64,000 nt of DNA from Natranaeroarchaeum sulfidigenes (GTDB taxonomy: Archaea > Halobacteriota > Halobacteria > Halobacteriales > Natronoarchaeaceae). Below are positions 26,344-34,971 of this stretch, piece after piece; within the stretch, counting starts at the first letter, position 1; every line of letters begins with the position of its first letter. A model generated the notes under the pieces. The model made no database searches, had not been told where the DNA came from, and was given only the letters and a program-made list of their open reading frames with translations. The stretch covers positions 2,670,788-2,734,787 of the forward strand of contig NZ_CP064786.1 of NCBI RefSeq assembly GCF_017094485.1, read 5' to 3'. The translations under genes and the position numbers were made by a program.

Positions 26344-26595
26344 TCAGAGTTCGTCGTCCTCTTCGTCATCGAGGTCATCATCTTCTTCATCCGGATCGTC
26401 TTCGGGGTCGTCTTCCGGGTCATCTTCCGGATCGTCTTCCGGATCGTCTTCTGGATCATCTTCTGGATCATCTTCCGGATCGTCTTCTGGATCGTCTACT
26501 GGCTCGTCTTCCGGGTCATCCGTACAACCTGCGAGCCCGAGTAGACCGATACTCCCCGCGATACCGACGAACGTACGCCTGTCGAGTCGTTTCAT
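26344..26595 (-). CDS. Small Tat lipoprotein with DDPE tandem repeat tail
   Basis: An 83-aa protein: twin-arginine signal RRTFVGIAGSIGLLGLAGC with lipobox, then a mature tail made almost only of about ten repeats of Asp-Asp-Pro-Glu, ending in acidic residues. The DNA is a 12-bp tandem repeat, so the length could vary between strains. After lipidation it would be a short, highly charged surface peptide. Function unknown. Confidence 0.7.
   Translation of the reverse strand: MKRLDRRTFVGIAGSIGLLGLAGCTDDPEDEPVDDPEDDPEDDPEDDPEDDPEDDPEDDPEDDPEDDPDEEDDDLDDEEDDEL
26372..26516. repeat. 12-bp tandem repeat (DDPE codons)
   Basis: About ten imperfect copies of a 12-bp unit that reads GATGATCCGGAA on the minus strand, with third-position variants in several copies. 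It keeps the reading frame of the lipoprotein gene because each unit is four codons. Confidence 0.75.
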
Positions 26596-26976
26596 TGTAT
26601 CCCCAACCGGTGATTCGACGGCTTCGGTGATTAGTATATACCAGCTACACGATAGATGACGCGAAAATTAGACATTGAAACGACCTGACAGTCCGACTAA
26701 TGGATCTCCAGAAACAGATGACAGCAAAGCAATACTGATCGGTGTCGAACTCGTTCAACTGTAGCCTGATACAACGCCGTTGACGCGCCAGCCGCCGACC
26801 GTTGTGCGGTGTCGTTCGTTTACCATTCCCGTACACAACACAGGCTTACTCCAGTCTATCGTACGATGCATTGGTCAGATTCGTGTCGTCAATCTATGAA
26901 TCCGTTGATCGGGCTGGCTGGCGCACGGGAGATCTGAAACCGAGGCATTCACGGCGTTACAACCGCAATAGAGTGT
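26596..26976. other. 381-bp AT-rich intergenic region
   Basis: No convincing gene. Two short frames (26645-26836 minus, 26802-26996 plus) have cysteine- and arginine-rich translations without haloarchaeal acidic character. The region should carry the promoters of the divergent lipoprotein and small membrane protein genes; TTAGTATATACC near 26629-26640 is a possible TATA element for the leftward gene. Confidence 0.4.
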
Positions 26977-27198
26977 ATGAGCGAGAACGGAACTGAGGCC
27001 GATTACGAGCTCGTCGGGAAGACGCTGACACTCGTCGCAGTTGGCGTCGTCGTTCCCGGAATCGTCGCCCGATATCTCAACGAAGTCGGCTACGGCGTCA
27101 TCGGGACGTTTATTTTCGGGATGAGCTTTTTTGCGCTAGTGTTCATTGCGTGGTATATCTGGATTCGGCCGATCGATCTTACGGGCCCGATGGGCTAG
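26977..27198 (+). CDS. Small two-span membrane protein, 73 aa
   Basis: Two hydrophobic segments are clear: TLTLVAVGVVVPGIVARYL and GVIGTFIFGMSFFALVFIAW, followed by a WIRPIDLTGPMG tail. Similar small membrane proteins are common in haloarchaea, but none has a known function. It precedes another small membrane protein on the same strand by 78 bp. Confidence 0.65.
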   Translation: MSENGTEADYELVGKTLTLVAVGVVVPGIVARYLNEVGYGVIGTFIFGMSFFALVFIAWYIWIRPIDLTGPMG

Positions 27199-27275
27199 AA
27201 GTGCTGCAGTGATATAGGTAGACCCACAGAGTAACGGAACTTTAATCACCTGCTCGGTAGCAATATCGGATATCA

Positions 27276-27533
27276 ATGAACGCCGTTCCACTGCAACTGC
27301 TGGACACGTTCCTGCTCGACTATCACATTGGGCACGTGCTGGTACTGACGTTCGTGCTGGTAATGCTGGGATCGCTACCGCTTCGGTCGCGCAAGATCCT
27401 CTCGCTGAACGCGGTACTCTTTGGCGTCATTTTCGTTGCCGTCCCGTTCTCGATGACCGACGACATCGTCTACCGCGCGTTTGGCTTCGTGTTGATCGTC
27501 GTCGCACCGATCCTCTACACGACAGCAGAGTGA
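27276..27533 (+). CDS. Small three-span membrane protein, 85 aa
   Basis: Hydrophobic stretches around HVLVLTFVLVMLGSLPL, VLFGVIFVAVPFSM and FGFVLIVVAPILYTT predict about three spans. No family recognised. It converges with the siroheme decarboxylase gene with 1 bp between the stops, and CTTTAATCACC near 27240 is a possible promoter element. Confidence 0.65.
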   Translation: MNAVPLQLLDTFLLDYHIGHVLVLTFVLVMLGSLPLRSRKILSLNAVLFGVIFVAVPFSMTDDIVYRAFGFVLIVVAPILYTTAE

Positions 27534-27534
27534 C

Positions 27535-28587
27535 TCACACCAGTTCCTCGTAGCGCGCGCCGGTCTGTTTCAGCGTCTCCGTCGAGTACAGCCGCTCGTG
27601 ATCGAACGGCAGGTGCTCGGCCGCCAGTTCGTCTATCTTTTCGTCGACCGCGGCCGCGTCACGGCCATGAATCATCGTGAACAGGTTGTACTCCCAGTCG
27701 AGTTCAGGCCGACGCGGACGGTGATAACACAGCGTCACATACGGTAGGTCTCCGACAGCGACGCCGCGCTCGTCCAGCTCCTCGTCGTCGACATCCCAGA
27801 CGACCATACAATTGCTGTCGAAGCCGGTGACGATGTGGTTGACGACACAACCGATGCGCTTGATACAGCCCGCATCGAGCAGACGCTCGATCCCCGCAAC
27901 GACGTCCGGGACGTCGGCGTCCAGCGTCGCGGCGATGTCGGCGTACGGCGTCCGCGAGAGCGGAAAGCCCGACTGGATCTCCAGTAGTAGTTCGGCCTCG
28001 AACTCCGAGAGGTCGCCAGTTGCGTCCTCACTGATCCGCGTCGCGTCCACTTTCGTGGAGCCGAACCCGCTTTCCCCGGGTCCGTCCGTCTCCCGCGCGA
28101 ACCGGTCGGCGTTGACGACCGGAAATTCCAGATTGATGTAGAAATCGGTCAGCATCGGCAAGTTCAGTATCGTACAGCCGGTCCGCGTCTCGATATCGTC
28201 GAGGATTTCGTCGCGGCGCTGGCGAGACCCCGCCGTGACGACGAACCACATGTTCCACTCGTGGTCACGGCGGTAGTTGTGGTTGATCTGTGGGTACGCG
28301 TTGATCACATCCGTAATCTCGTCGAACCGATCCTCCGGCGCTTGCACGGCCGCGAGCGTCGAACTGCCGATCACCGGCGGGTTGAGAACCGGACCGAATC
28401 GTCGGAAGACACCGCGTTCGTACAGTCGTTCGACACGTTCGAGCGCCTCCGCTTCGCTAACATTAACTGCCTCACCGAGGACACGAAACGGCCGCGGTAC
28501 GACAGGAAAGCCACTCTGAAAGCCATCGATAATCGACGCATCAACATCGTCGATCGACTCGCGCCAGTCGCTCGACTGGGTACTCAT
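27535..28587 (-). CDS. Siroheme decarboxylase, fused AhbA-AhbB-like (Lrp/AsnC fold)
   Basis: A 350-aa protein made of two related halves, each an AsnC-type HTH plus a ligand-binding domain. The first half has HNYRRDHEWNMWFVVTAGSR and the second CYHRPRRPELDWEYNLFTMI, the segments that in AhbA, AhbB and NirD/L/G/H carry catalytic histidine and arginine residues. These proteins convert siroheme to didecarboxysiroheme in the alternative heme and heme d1 pathways. AhbA and AhbB are normally separate chains. The ATG at 28587 was chosen because the frame upstream is not family-like. Confidence 0.88.
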   Translation of the reverse strand: MSTQSSDWRESIDDVDASIIDGFQSGFPVVPRPFRVLGEAVNVSEAEALERVERLYERGVFRRFGPVLNPPVIGSSTLAAVQAPEDRFDEITDVINAYPQINHNYRRDHEWNMWFVVTAGSRQRRDEILDDIETRTGCTILNLPMLTDFYINLEFPVVNADRFARETDGPGESGFGSTKVDATRISEDATGDLSEFEAELLLEIQSGFPLSRTPYADIAATLDADVPDVVAGIERLLDAGCIKRIGCVVNHIVTGFDSNCMVVWDVDDEELDERGVAVGDLPYVTLCYHRPRRPELDWEYNLFTMIHGRDAAAVDEKIDELAAEHLPFDHERLYSTETLKQTGARYEELV

Positions 28588-28838
28588 TACACCGATGTTG
28601 GGCGGAGTAAATGTACCTCTTTCGGGTCGGTGACAAGGTGAGCTGTATAGGTCCACTCAGGTTTTTGAGGGATCGAGGGGTCAGCAACCAACATGCTCTA
28701 AGACCTCGGCCCGGAGCGGTTCGCGGGTGTGTGACACGCCGCTCCGGTCGGTGCCCTGTCGCCTGTTCGCCATGGGATGAGCAGCTGGCTCTCACCAGAA
28801 GCGGGACGCTTTTGCGCGTGCTCTCCTAACGCGCAAGC
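28588..28838. promoter_or_regulatory. Intergenic region with a 9-bp inverted repeat
   Basis: A 251-bp region between divergent genes. CCGGAGCGG (28711-28719) pairs perfectly with CCGCTCCGG (28739-28747), and the loop contains a further small hairpin GTGT/ACAC. It could be an RNA structure in the leader of the downstream TrpD-like gene or an operator. Confidence 0.4.
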
Positions 28839-29918
28839 ATGGCCCAGACGTCCCAGAAGTACGGCGAGTGGCCGCTCAAACGCCTGATGACCGCAGTCGT
28901 CGGCTCCGGACCAAAATCCGCGGACGACATGTCTCGCGCGCAGGCCCGAGAGGCCTTTCAGCGAATCCTCGGCGACGAGCCGGACCAGACGACCCTCGGC
29001 GCGTTCTGGCTGGCGAACCGCTGGAAGCGAAACACTCCGGAAGAGCTGGCGGCGTACGTCGACGTGATGGCAGAGGAGTCTACGGTCGTCGCCGAACCGG
29101 AAGCCGATCCAGTCGACTGTGGAGCAAACTACGACGGCAAACATAGCTCGGCACTGCTCGGGGTCGCCGCGGGCGTCGTCGCCGCCGGAGCAGGAACGCC
29201 GATCGTTACCCACAGCGGCGACCGCGTCCCGACCCAGAAGGAAACGGCGTACAAACACGTCCTCGACGAACTCGGCGTCAGAACCGAACTCGACGTCGAG
29301 GAGAGCGCCGAGATGGTCGACGAGACTGGCTTTGGTTTCTACTACCAGCCCGCATTCAACCCCGGCATCGACGACCTGTTCGAGCGGCGAGACATGATGG
29401 GTGTCCGGACGTTCGTCAACACGATCGAAACACTGGCAAACCCCGCAAACGCCGACGTCCACCTGGGGAGCTTCTACCATCTCGCCTTCGCGAAGAAGGT
29501 CGTCGACACCTTCCGCGAGAGCGAGCAGGTCTCGCCCGGCAAAGTGATCATGTTTCAGGGGATGGAAGGCTACGACGACATCCGCCCGGGCTACACGAAA
29601 GTCGCCGAGTGGGAAGCTGATGGAACCGAAGACGGTACGTTCGAGGACTACGAGATCGAAACACCCGAGTACGGGATGGACTTCGAGGAGGAAGACCTGC
29701 AGGTCGACGACGTGCAGGCCGATTCAGCGACGATCACTGAAGACGTCGTGACGGGTGAGCGTGAGGACCACTTCGCGGACGCTGTCGCACTGAACGCCGC
29801 GTTCCGCATCTATGCGGGCGGGGACGCCGACACGCTCGACGATGGGCTCGAAGCGGCCCGAACGGCAATCGATGACGGCAGCGCGGCCGCAGTGCTCGAG
29901 GACCTGCGAGCGTTCTGA
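28839..29918 (+). CDS. Anthranilate phosphoribosyltransferase-like protein (TrpD2-type)
   Basis: A 359-aa protein of the TrpD/nucleoside phosphorylase III fold. The N-terminal helical part (FQRILGDEPDQTTLGAFWLA) and the segments GVAAGVVAAGAGTPIVTHSGD and RDMMGVRTFVNTIETLANP are family features. It lacks trp neighbours, and the substrate loops differ from a classical TrpD, so a role other than tryptophan synthesis is likely. A phosphate-binding loop is recognisable only partly. Confidence 0.85.
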   Translation: MAQTSQKYGEWPLKRLMTAVVGSGPKSADDMSRAQAREAFQRILGDEPDQTTLGAFWLANRWKRNTPEELAAYVDVMAEESTVVAEPEADPVDCGANYDGKHSSALLGVAAGVVAAGAGTPIVTHSGDRVPTQKETAYKHVLDELGVRTELDVEESAEMVDETGFGFYYQPAFNPGIDDLFERRDMMGVRTFVNTIETLANPANADVHLGSFYHLAFAKKVVDTFRESEQVSPGKVIMFQGMEGYDDIRPGYTKVAEWEADGTEDGTFEDYEIETPEYGMDFEEEDLQVDDVQADSATITEDVVTGEREDHFADAVALNAAFRIYAGGDADTLDDGLEAARTAIDDGSAAAVLEDLRAF

Positions 29919-30011
29919 CGCGACGTCGTTCCACAATCGGTACGCATCAGTACGGCGAGGAGCTATCAGCCCCGTGAACATTATACCACCAGCAGTCCTA
30001 CGTCTATCCGT

Positions 30012-30296
30012 ATGTTCGGATCGAAACTGCGGAAAATCGGGTACGTGTGGATGGCAGTTCAGGGGTTGTTTTCGCTTGCACTTCCACGGCAGTCGCTCAA
30101 GTTGAACCTGAAACTTCTCGGTTGTGGATTCGAGAACCCGACCGATCTCGAGCCACGTGACTGGTACGTCACACAGACGAGAGCACTCGGGGCAGGATTC
30201 ATCGTAGCCGGACTGCTCGGTTTACTACTTGAGGAACGAGACGAACTACAGGCCGAATCAGATCCCGAGAACGTCTCCGTCGAGAAGGTCGAATAG
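30012..30296 (+). CDS. Small membrane protein, 94 aa
   Basis: An N-terminal segment KIGYVWMAVQGLFSLALPRQ and a central span ALGAGFIVAGLLGLLLEE suggest one or two membrane passes, followed by an acidic tail. No family recognised. It converges with the Usp gene with no gap between the stop codons. Confidence 0.65.
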   Translation: MFGSKLRKIGYVWMAVQGLFSLALPRQSLKLNLKLLGCGFENPTDLEPRDWYVTQTRALGAGFIVAGLLGLLLEERDELQAESDPENVSVEKVE

Positions 30297-30725
30297 TTAC
30301 CGGACTACCGTTACCGGAACCGTCGACCGGCGCATCACTGTTTCGGCGACGCTTCCAAGGAGAATTCGACTCATGCCGGTGCGTCCATGGCTGCCCATGA
30401 CGATGTGGTCGATGTCGTGTTCATCAGAGAAGCGCACGATCGTATTAGCTGGACGACCAATCTCGGTTGCAGTTCGCAGTTCGACGCCAGCCCCGGCAGC
30501 ACGGTCCACGGCCTCGTCGAGGACTGTCTGCGCTTCGTCCTCTGCAGTGTCGTACCAGCCCTGTGGGAACTCCGCGACGGCCCCCTCGACTGCGTATCCG
30601 GCTTCGGCTGGGTCGATAACCGTCAACCCCACAAGTTCCGCGTCGGGGAACTCCGTGATGGCATGATCGAGCGCCTCCTCCGACTGTGGGGATCCGTCGA
30701 TCGCAACAAGTACAGTTTTGCCCAT
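30297..30725 (-). CDS. Universal stress protein, single domain
   Basis: A 142-aa Usp beginning MGKTVLVAIDGSPQSEEALD, with the nucleotide-binding signature MGSHGRTGMSRILLGSVAE and a C-terminal PVTVVR strand. The ATG at 30725 was chosen because the fold starts there; the longer upstream frame is serine/arginine-rich shadow sequence. Confidence 0.92.
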   Translation of the reverse strand: MGKTVLVAIDGSPQSEEALDHAITEFPDAELVGLTVIDPAEAGYAVEGAVAEFPQGWYDTAEDEAQTVLDEAVDRAAGAGVELRTATEIGRPANTIVRFSDEHDIDHIVMGSHGRTGMSRILLGSVAETVMRRSTVPVTVVR

Positions 30726-30780
30726 ACAGATACTCCAGCGGACAGCCTCAAAAACCTCATCCCGAAACGTCAAACACCGC

Positions 30781-32562
30781 TCACCCGTGCCGGGTGAGAC
30801 AGTTCGGTAGCCCGATGATCTCGACCGGCTCGGAGTTGTCGGGCGAGTAGACGACCATCTGTCCTTTCTCCATATAGGGGACTTTGTTCTCCAGATTGGC
30901 GGGGATGTTGACGCTTTTGATCGCATCCTCGTCGCCGAGGTTGAGGACGGCTGTCGTGTTGATCTGTTTGAATACGGCGTCGGCGATGTCCTGTGGATCC
31001 TGCGTGATCAAGAAGAGACCGAGCCGTTCCTTTCGCCCCTGCTTGGCCGCGTCAGTGAACTTGCCGATCACTCGCCGGGCCTGTGCACTCTCGGCGTCGG
31101 TCAGGAAGTTGTGGGCCTCGTCCATTCCAAGTACGACCGGCGTCTCCTTGATCCGGTCGTAGCGAGGGTCGTTCGAGAGCTTCTGGTCGACGAGCAGGCT
31201 CGATACTGCGAGCACGATCGTCTCGGTTGCTCGCGTATTGTTGATGTGGTAGGTCGGAACGACCGTCAGCCCGCCGGGCCGGACGAATCGCTCGATCTGT
31301 TCGGTGATCGGGCGGGCGTCCTGATCGAACACCGCCCCGAACCCACGAACACGCCGATTGACAGCGTCGAACGTCGCCTCGTGGACGCGCCCGGATTCAT
31401 TGAGCTCCTCCCGAAGGGCCGGGTCGTCCATGAACGTCTGGAACTGGTCGTACGTCCCGCTGGAACCGTACTCCCGGAAGAACCGATCGAGCAGATGCCG
31501 GAGCGCGTTGTACTGGTTGTCGTTGAGCCCGCCCCCAGCGACCAGCCACTCGTTGTCCCGCACCATCGAGAAGGGGATGGTGAACTCGACCTGTTCGGCG
31601 CGGTGATCGTCCGTCGAATACGTCGCGTCACCGACTTTCGGAACGAATGCGATAGTGTCGTCGTGGCCGCCGTGGACGACTCCCTCGCGCTCGTATCGTC
31701 GCGAAATCTCGGCGTCGAGATCGGGGTTGTCGTCGTGCATCTGGGCGTACTCGTCCTGCGGGTCGAACTGAACGACTGCGGGCGTGACCGAGCGCCCGTC
31801 GTCCATCCGATAGGTTCGCTCGTCGGCGAGGAACTGGCGGAGGATGTTTTTTGCCGTGTGCGTTTTGCCCGATCCTGTTCCCCCGGCGATCAGGGTGTGC
31901 CGGAAGACGAGCGGATCGCCGTCCTCGTAGTCGTCTTTGAGGCGGTAATCGATCGTCGGCGGCTGGGCGCTGGTCCGGACCTTCTCGCCACCGACTGCGA
32001 GATGGCCGAGAAAGACGCCGTCCTCGGGGATCTTGAGTCCCGTCTTGATCTCCGCCGTGTCGTCCGCCTCTCGTACCGTCGTCTGTGGTTTCGGGACGCG
32101 GTCGGTCATCCGGCGCTTGAGACCGTCATCGCTATCATAGAGGACCGCCAGTGGCTCCAGGTCCGCGAGGAACTTGTAATCCGCTTCGTCGATGCCGTCC
32201 TGGCGCATCGCTCGCTGGGCGTGGATCTCGGTGGCGTCGTCGGCGTGAAACTCCTGGGCGTACTCCAGTCCGGCAATCCGACAGAAGAGCGTCTCGCCGT
32301 CCGGATACGGCGCGAGCAGATACTTCCCGATCCGAACCGACGACCGGTTCCCCTTCGTGACGTAGGCCCGAACCGTCGAGTCATCCTCGTCCTCGTGGAT
32401 GCGAAGCCCCTGCGAGACGGCGATGGTTCCGATACCGTCCTCGTTTCTGGCGGGCGTCGTCTCGACACGCTCGAAGTCGTCCGCAGCGTCGCGGTCGGCG
32501 GCGGTGTCGTCCGCCCCCCCACCGTCCCCGCCGTACGCGTCGAAGTCGTTCAGATCAGCCAT
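30781..32562 (-). CDS. herA: HerA-type DNA helicase/translocase ATPase
   Basis: A 593-aa hexameric translocase subunit. After an acidic N-terminus and a HAS-barrel-like domain, Walker A GGTGSGKT is at residues 227-234; VVLGMDEAHNFL is Walker B, and the arginine-rich C-terminal part includes RRVIGKFTDAAKQGRK. HerA works with NurA in resecting DNA ends for recombination. The nurA gene lies about 0.45 kb to the right in the same orientation, separated by a small divergent gene. The ATG at 32562 was chosen for its acidic MADLNDFDAY start. Confidence 0.92.
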   Translation of the reverse strand: MADLNDFDAYGGDGGGADDTAADRDAADDFERVETTPARNEDGIGTIAVSQGLRIHEDEDDSTVRAYVTKGNRSSVRIGKYLLAPYPDGETLFCRIAGLEYAQEFHADDATEIHAQRAMRQDGIDEADYKFLADLEPLAVLYDSDDGLKRRMTDRVPKPQTTVREADDTAEIKTGLKIPEDGVFLGHLAVGGEKVRTSAQPPTIDYRLKDDYEDGDPLVFRHTLIAGGTGSGKTHTAKNILRQFLADERTYRMDDGRSVTPAVVQFDPQDEYAQMHDDNPDLDAEISRRYEREGVVHGGHDDTIAFVPKVGDATYSTDDHRAEQVEFTIPFSMVRDNEWLVAGGGLNDNQYNALRHLLDRFFREYGSSGTYDQFQTFMDDPALREELNESGRVHEATFDAVNRRVRGFGAVFDQDARPITEQIERFVRPGGLTVVPTYHINNTRATETIVLAVSSLLVDQKLSNDPRYDRIKETPVVLGMDEAHNFLTDAESAQARRVIGKFTDAAKQGRKERLGLFLITQDPQDIADAVFKQINTTAVLNLGDEDAIKSVNIPANLENKVPYMEKGQMVVYSPDNSEPVEIIGLPNCLTRHG

Positions 32563-32671
32563 GTCCACCCAATGTGGGTCATCCGTGAAACCCGTTTCCC
32601 TGCGAACCGACACGTCGATCGCCACCGGGACCCCCAACGGCCTTTTGCCCGCTGCCGACCTCTGTACTACT

Positions 32672-33016
32672 ATGTTACTGGTTCGTGGGCAGGCGAGCGG
32701 CACGGCGTTGACAGGGACGCTGTACGAGCGCGGCGAGTCGGCACCGACGTTCAGGGGGGCACCCGACGAGGGCGCCGCCTACGTCTGGGTCTGTGACGCC
32801 TTTTATGAGGTCGAGAGCGGCGGTACCGAACAGCAGATCGGCGAGGAGACGGTCAACGTCGCCTTCGAGTCGCCGATGCCCCGCGGGTTCGATACGCGCG
32901 AGCAGGCGCTCGAAGCGGCGAAAGAACACGTCCGGACGCAGTTCGCCCGGATCGGCGTCCCCGAAGAGAAAGTCGATGTCGAACTCGAAAAGACCGAACC
33001 GGACGTCCCGGTCTAG
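32672..33016 (+). CDS. Haloarchaeal protein between herA and nurA (DUF7113-like)
   Basis: A 114-aa soluble acidic protein beginning MLLVRGQASGTALTGTLYERG, with a conserved-looking GFDTREQALEAAKEHVRTQF segment and a C-terminus EKVDVELEKTEPDVPV. It is transcribed opposite to both herA and nurA and its stop overlaps the nurA stop by 4 bp. Function unknown; the position suggests, but does not prove, a link to DNA repair. The family number is from memory and uncertain. Confidence 0.72.
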   Translation: MLLVRGQASGTALTGTLYERGESAPTFRGAPDEGAAYVWVCDAFYEVESGGTEQQIGEETVNVAFESPMPRGFDTREQALEAAKEHVRTQFARIGVPEEKVDVELEKTEPDVPV

Positions 33017-34296
33017 AACTCCTCTCCGCCCCAGCGGCGGTCGTCGTAGCCGTGCATCTGTTCGGTCTCGAACGCCGCTTCGAGTTCCGACCGGAGCGAA
33101 TCGGTCCCCTCGGCGCTGATCCGCGCGAGTTCGTCGGCTTTTTGCACCGAAAGCGGCGGCCCTCGCTCGGCCGCGACATCCGCGAGCAGTTGCATCGCCA
33201 GCCGCTCGCGACACTCGGCCGATTTCGTGAACGCGTAGGGGGCCTCGATCCGGTAGAGCAGATCGTCACGGGGATCATAGAGTGGGAAGAACGTCACCTC
33301 GTAATCCTCGGGATCGAGGGCACGATCGACGCCGAAGGCGTCGCCGTCCGCACTGAGGAAGCGATCCGCACCGCCGCGCGAGCGAAACCAGTTCGTGAAC
33401 GTGAGGACATCGGTCGCCCGGGTACGCTCCCGTCGTGGCTCGCCGTCCGGCCCCTCGCGCTCGACGAACTCGACCTGTTCGAGTAGTCTGGTAAAGAAAG
33501 CGGTATCGTTGACCCACGGTGCTTCCTGCCCGGTGTCCCGAAGCGTTCGCGTGATCGCCTTTGTCGTCGGGTTCTTGACAAATCCCACCAGCGGGACGTC
33601 CTTCTCGACGAACGTCTCGACGAGTTCGACGTAGTTTTCGATGACGTCGCGGGGCTCTTGCTCGTCGTGGAGCAGATCCGCGAGTTCGGGCGCGCGGTCG
33701 GTCCAGTTCAGCATTCCTTTGGGGTAGATCGGTCCGTCGAGGACGAACAGATCGTCGACAGTGTCGGCGTGTTCGATCGCGTGGTGGCTCTCGGCGAGAT
33801 AGAGGCCGAGTTCGTGGACGACGCTCTCCTCGAACCGTGAGACCCGGGGGGCCTGCAGGATGCGCCGGTCGGTGTGGCCCTCGTCCCACTTCGTCCACTC
33901 CGTCGAGAGGTCCTGGGTGGGGTCACTGATGTGTGCCGTGACGACCACTGTGCGATCCCGATGCAGGTCGAGATCCGACGGGCTCGACGCCATGGCGGCC
34001 TGTGCGACGTCCAATACGATCCCGTTTTTGAACGAGGTCGGGTTGATCGTCCCGGAGTCCAGCCCGTGACAGGACGGGAACTCGGCGTCCTGCAGGGCGA
34101 CGTCATCGATCGGCACCTCACAGCGGCGCTGCTCGCCGAGCGGTTCGAGTACGACCCGACCGTCGTCGACCAGCGGGTCGAGGAACTCCGCCCAGACCGT
34201 GTCGACGAACTGCTGTTGGTCGGTTTCGTCGACCGACCGGGTGATCCGTCTCGCAAGCTGTGTGATTCCCTCGAACTGTACCGGATCCAGTGTCAC
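33013..34296 (-). CDS. nurA: NurA 5'-3' nuclease
   Basis: About 427 aa. The start is a GTG at 34296 giving (M)TLDPVQFEGITQLARRI, as in haloarchaeal NurA. The acidic nuclease core includes SCHGLDSGTINPTSFKNGIV early and VLDGPIYPKGMLNW in the middle, where metal-binding aspartates are expected. The C-terminal half has GADRFLSADGDAFGVD and HGYDDRRWGGEEF at the end. It should act with HerA in end resection. Confidence 0.87.
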   Translation of the reverse strand: MTLDPVQFEGITQLARRITRSVDETDQQQFVDTVWAEFLDPLVDDGRVVLEPLGEQRRCEVPIDDVALQDAEFPSCHGLDSGTINPTSFKNGIVLDVAQAAMASSPSDLDLHRDRTVVVTAHISDPTQDLSTEWTKWDEGHTDRRILQAPRVSRFEESVVHELGLYLAESHHAIEHADTVDDLFVLDGPIYPKGMLNWTDRAPELADLLHDEQEPRDVIENYVELVETFVEKDVPLVGFVKNPTTKAITRTLRDTGQEAPWVNDTAFFTRLLEQVEFVEREGPDGEPRRERTRATDVLTFTNWFRSRGGADRFLSADGDAFGVDRALDPEDYEVTFFPLYDPRDDLLYRIEAPYAFTKSAECRERLAMQLLADVAAERGPPLSVQKADELARISAEGTDSLRSELEAAFETEQMHGYDDRRWGGEEF

Positions 34297-34354
34297 GTCA
34301 TCACAACGTGGCGGCGAGGCGATAAAACCAGCGGGTTCCGGCGGTTCGGTACTC

Positions 34355-34801
34355 TCAGACCGTCTTGGTCTCGGCGAGCAGTTCGTCGAACAGGTCCTCG
34401 ACGCGCCCGGCAATCTCGTCTCTGATCTCACGGACGGCATCGAGGCCCTGTCCGTCAGGATCGTCGAGCCCCCAGTCGCGGTTCTCCCCGTTCCAGGTCG
34501 CCGGACAGACGTCCTGTGCCGAACAGCCCATCGTGATGACGTAGTCGACGGTCTGGAGCTCCTCGGGCGTGATATCTTTCGGTGTCCTGTCGGCGAGATC
34601 GAATCCCTCCTCGTCCATCACCGTGACGACCTCCTCGTGGACGTGATCGGCGGGCTGGGTGCCGCCGGTGAGGATCTCGATCTCATCGGCGACGCCGCGC
34701 TGGTCTCGCTCGCGTTCGGCGAAGGCCGTGGCCATCTGGCTGCGGCCCGCATTCTGGACGCAGACGAAGGCAACGCAAGTCTGGGCTGTTAGCTCGGTCA
34801 T
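34355..34801 (-). CDS. Arsenate reductase/low-molecular-weight protein tyrosine phosphatase family
   Basis: A 148-aa protein with the P-loop CVQNAGRS near residue 14 (C-x5-R-S) and the typical VDYVITMGCSAQDVCPATW segment that supplies further redox cysteines, as in thioredoxin-coupled arsenate reductases. The ATG at 34801 is preferred to the GTG at 34804. No ars operon neighbours (arsR, arsB, arsA) are seen, so the physiological substrate is uncertain. Confidence 0.9.
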   Translation of the reverse strand: MTELTAQTCVAFVCVQNAGRSQMATAFAERERDQRGVADEIEILTGGTQPADHVHEEVVTVMDEEGFDLADRTPKDITPEELQTVDYVITMGCSAQDVCPATWNGENRDWGLDDPDGQGLDAVREIRDEIAGRVEDLFDELLAETKTV

Positions 34802-34971
34802 CACTCTCTGGTTCCAGTAGGAGAGATATAAGCGTTGTTTGCAACGGATATGTCTGGATATGTATCTCTATAGAGCAGGCTAGAGTCGGCGGTAGCTCGG
34901 GATACTGCTTCAGCCGACGGGGCAATCGATCCGAAACTTCGTTTAAGCATTTGGGAGTTGACACTCGACAC

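Noticed and set aside
26645-26836. 63-aa minus-strand frame in the gap after the DDPE lipoprotein
   Set aside because: Cys/Arg/Phe-rich, not acidic, no promoter spacing or ribosome-binding signal; likely chance in AT-rich DNA.
31111-32796. 561-aa open frame opposite herA
   Set aside because: It is the reverse shadow of a gene with strong haloarchaeal third-position bias. The translation has no recognisable domain, and herA has Walker motifs in the other strand.
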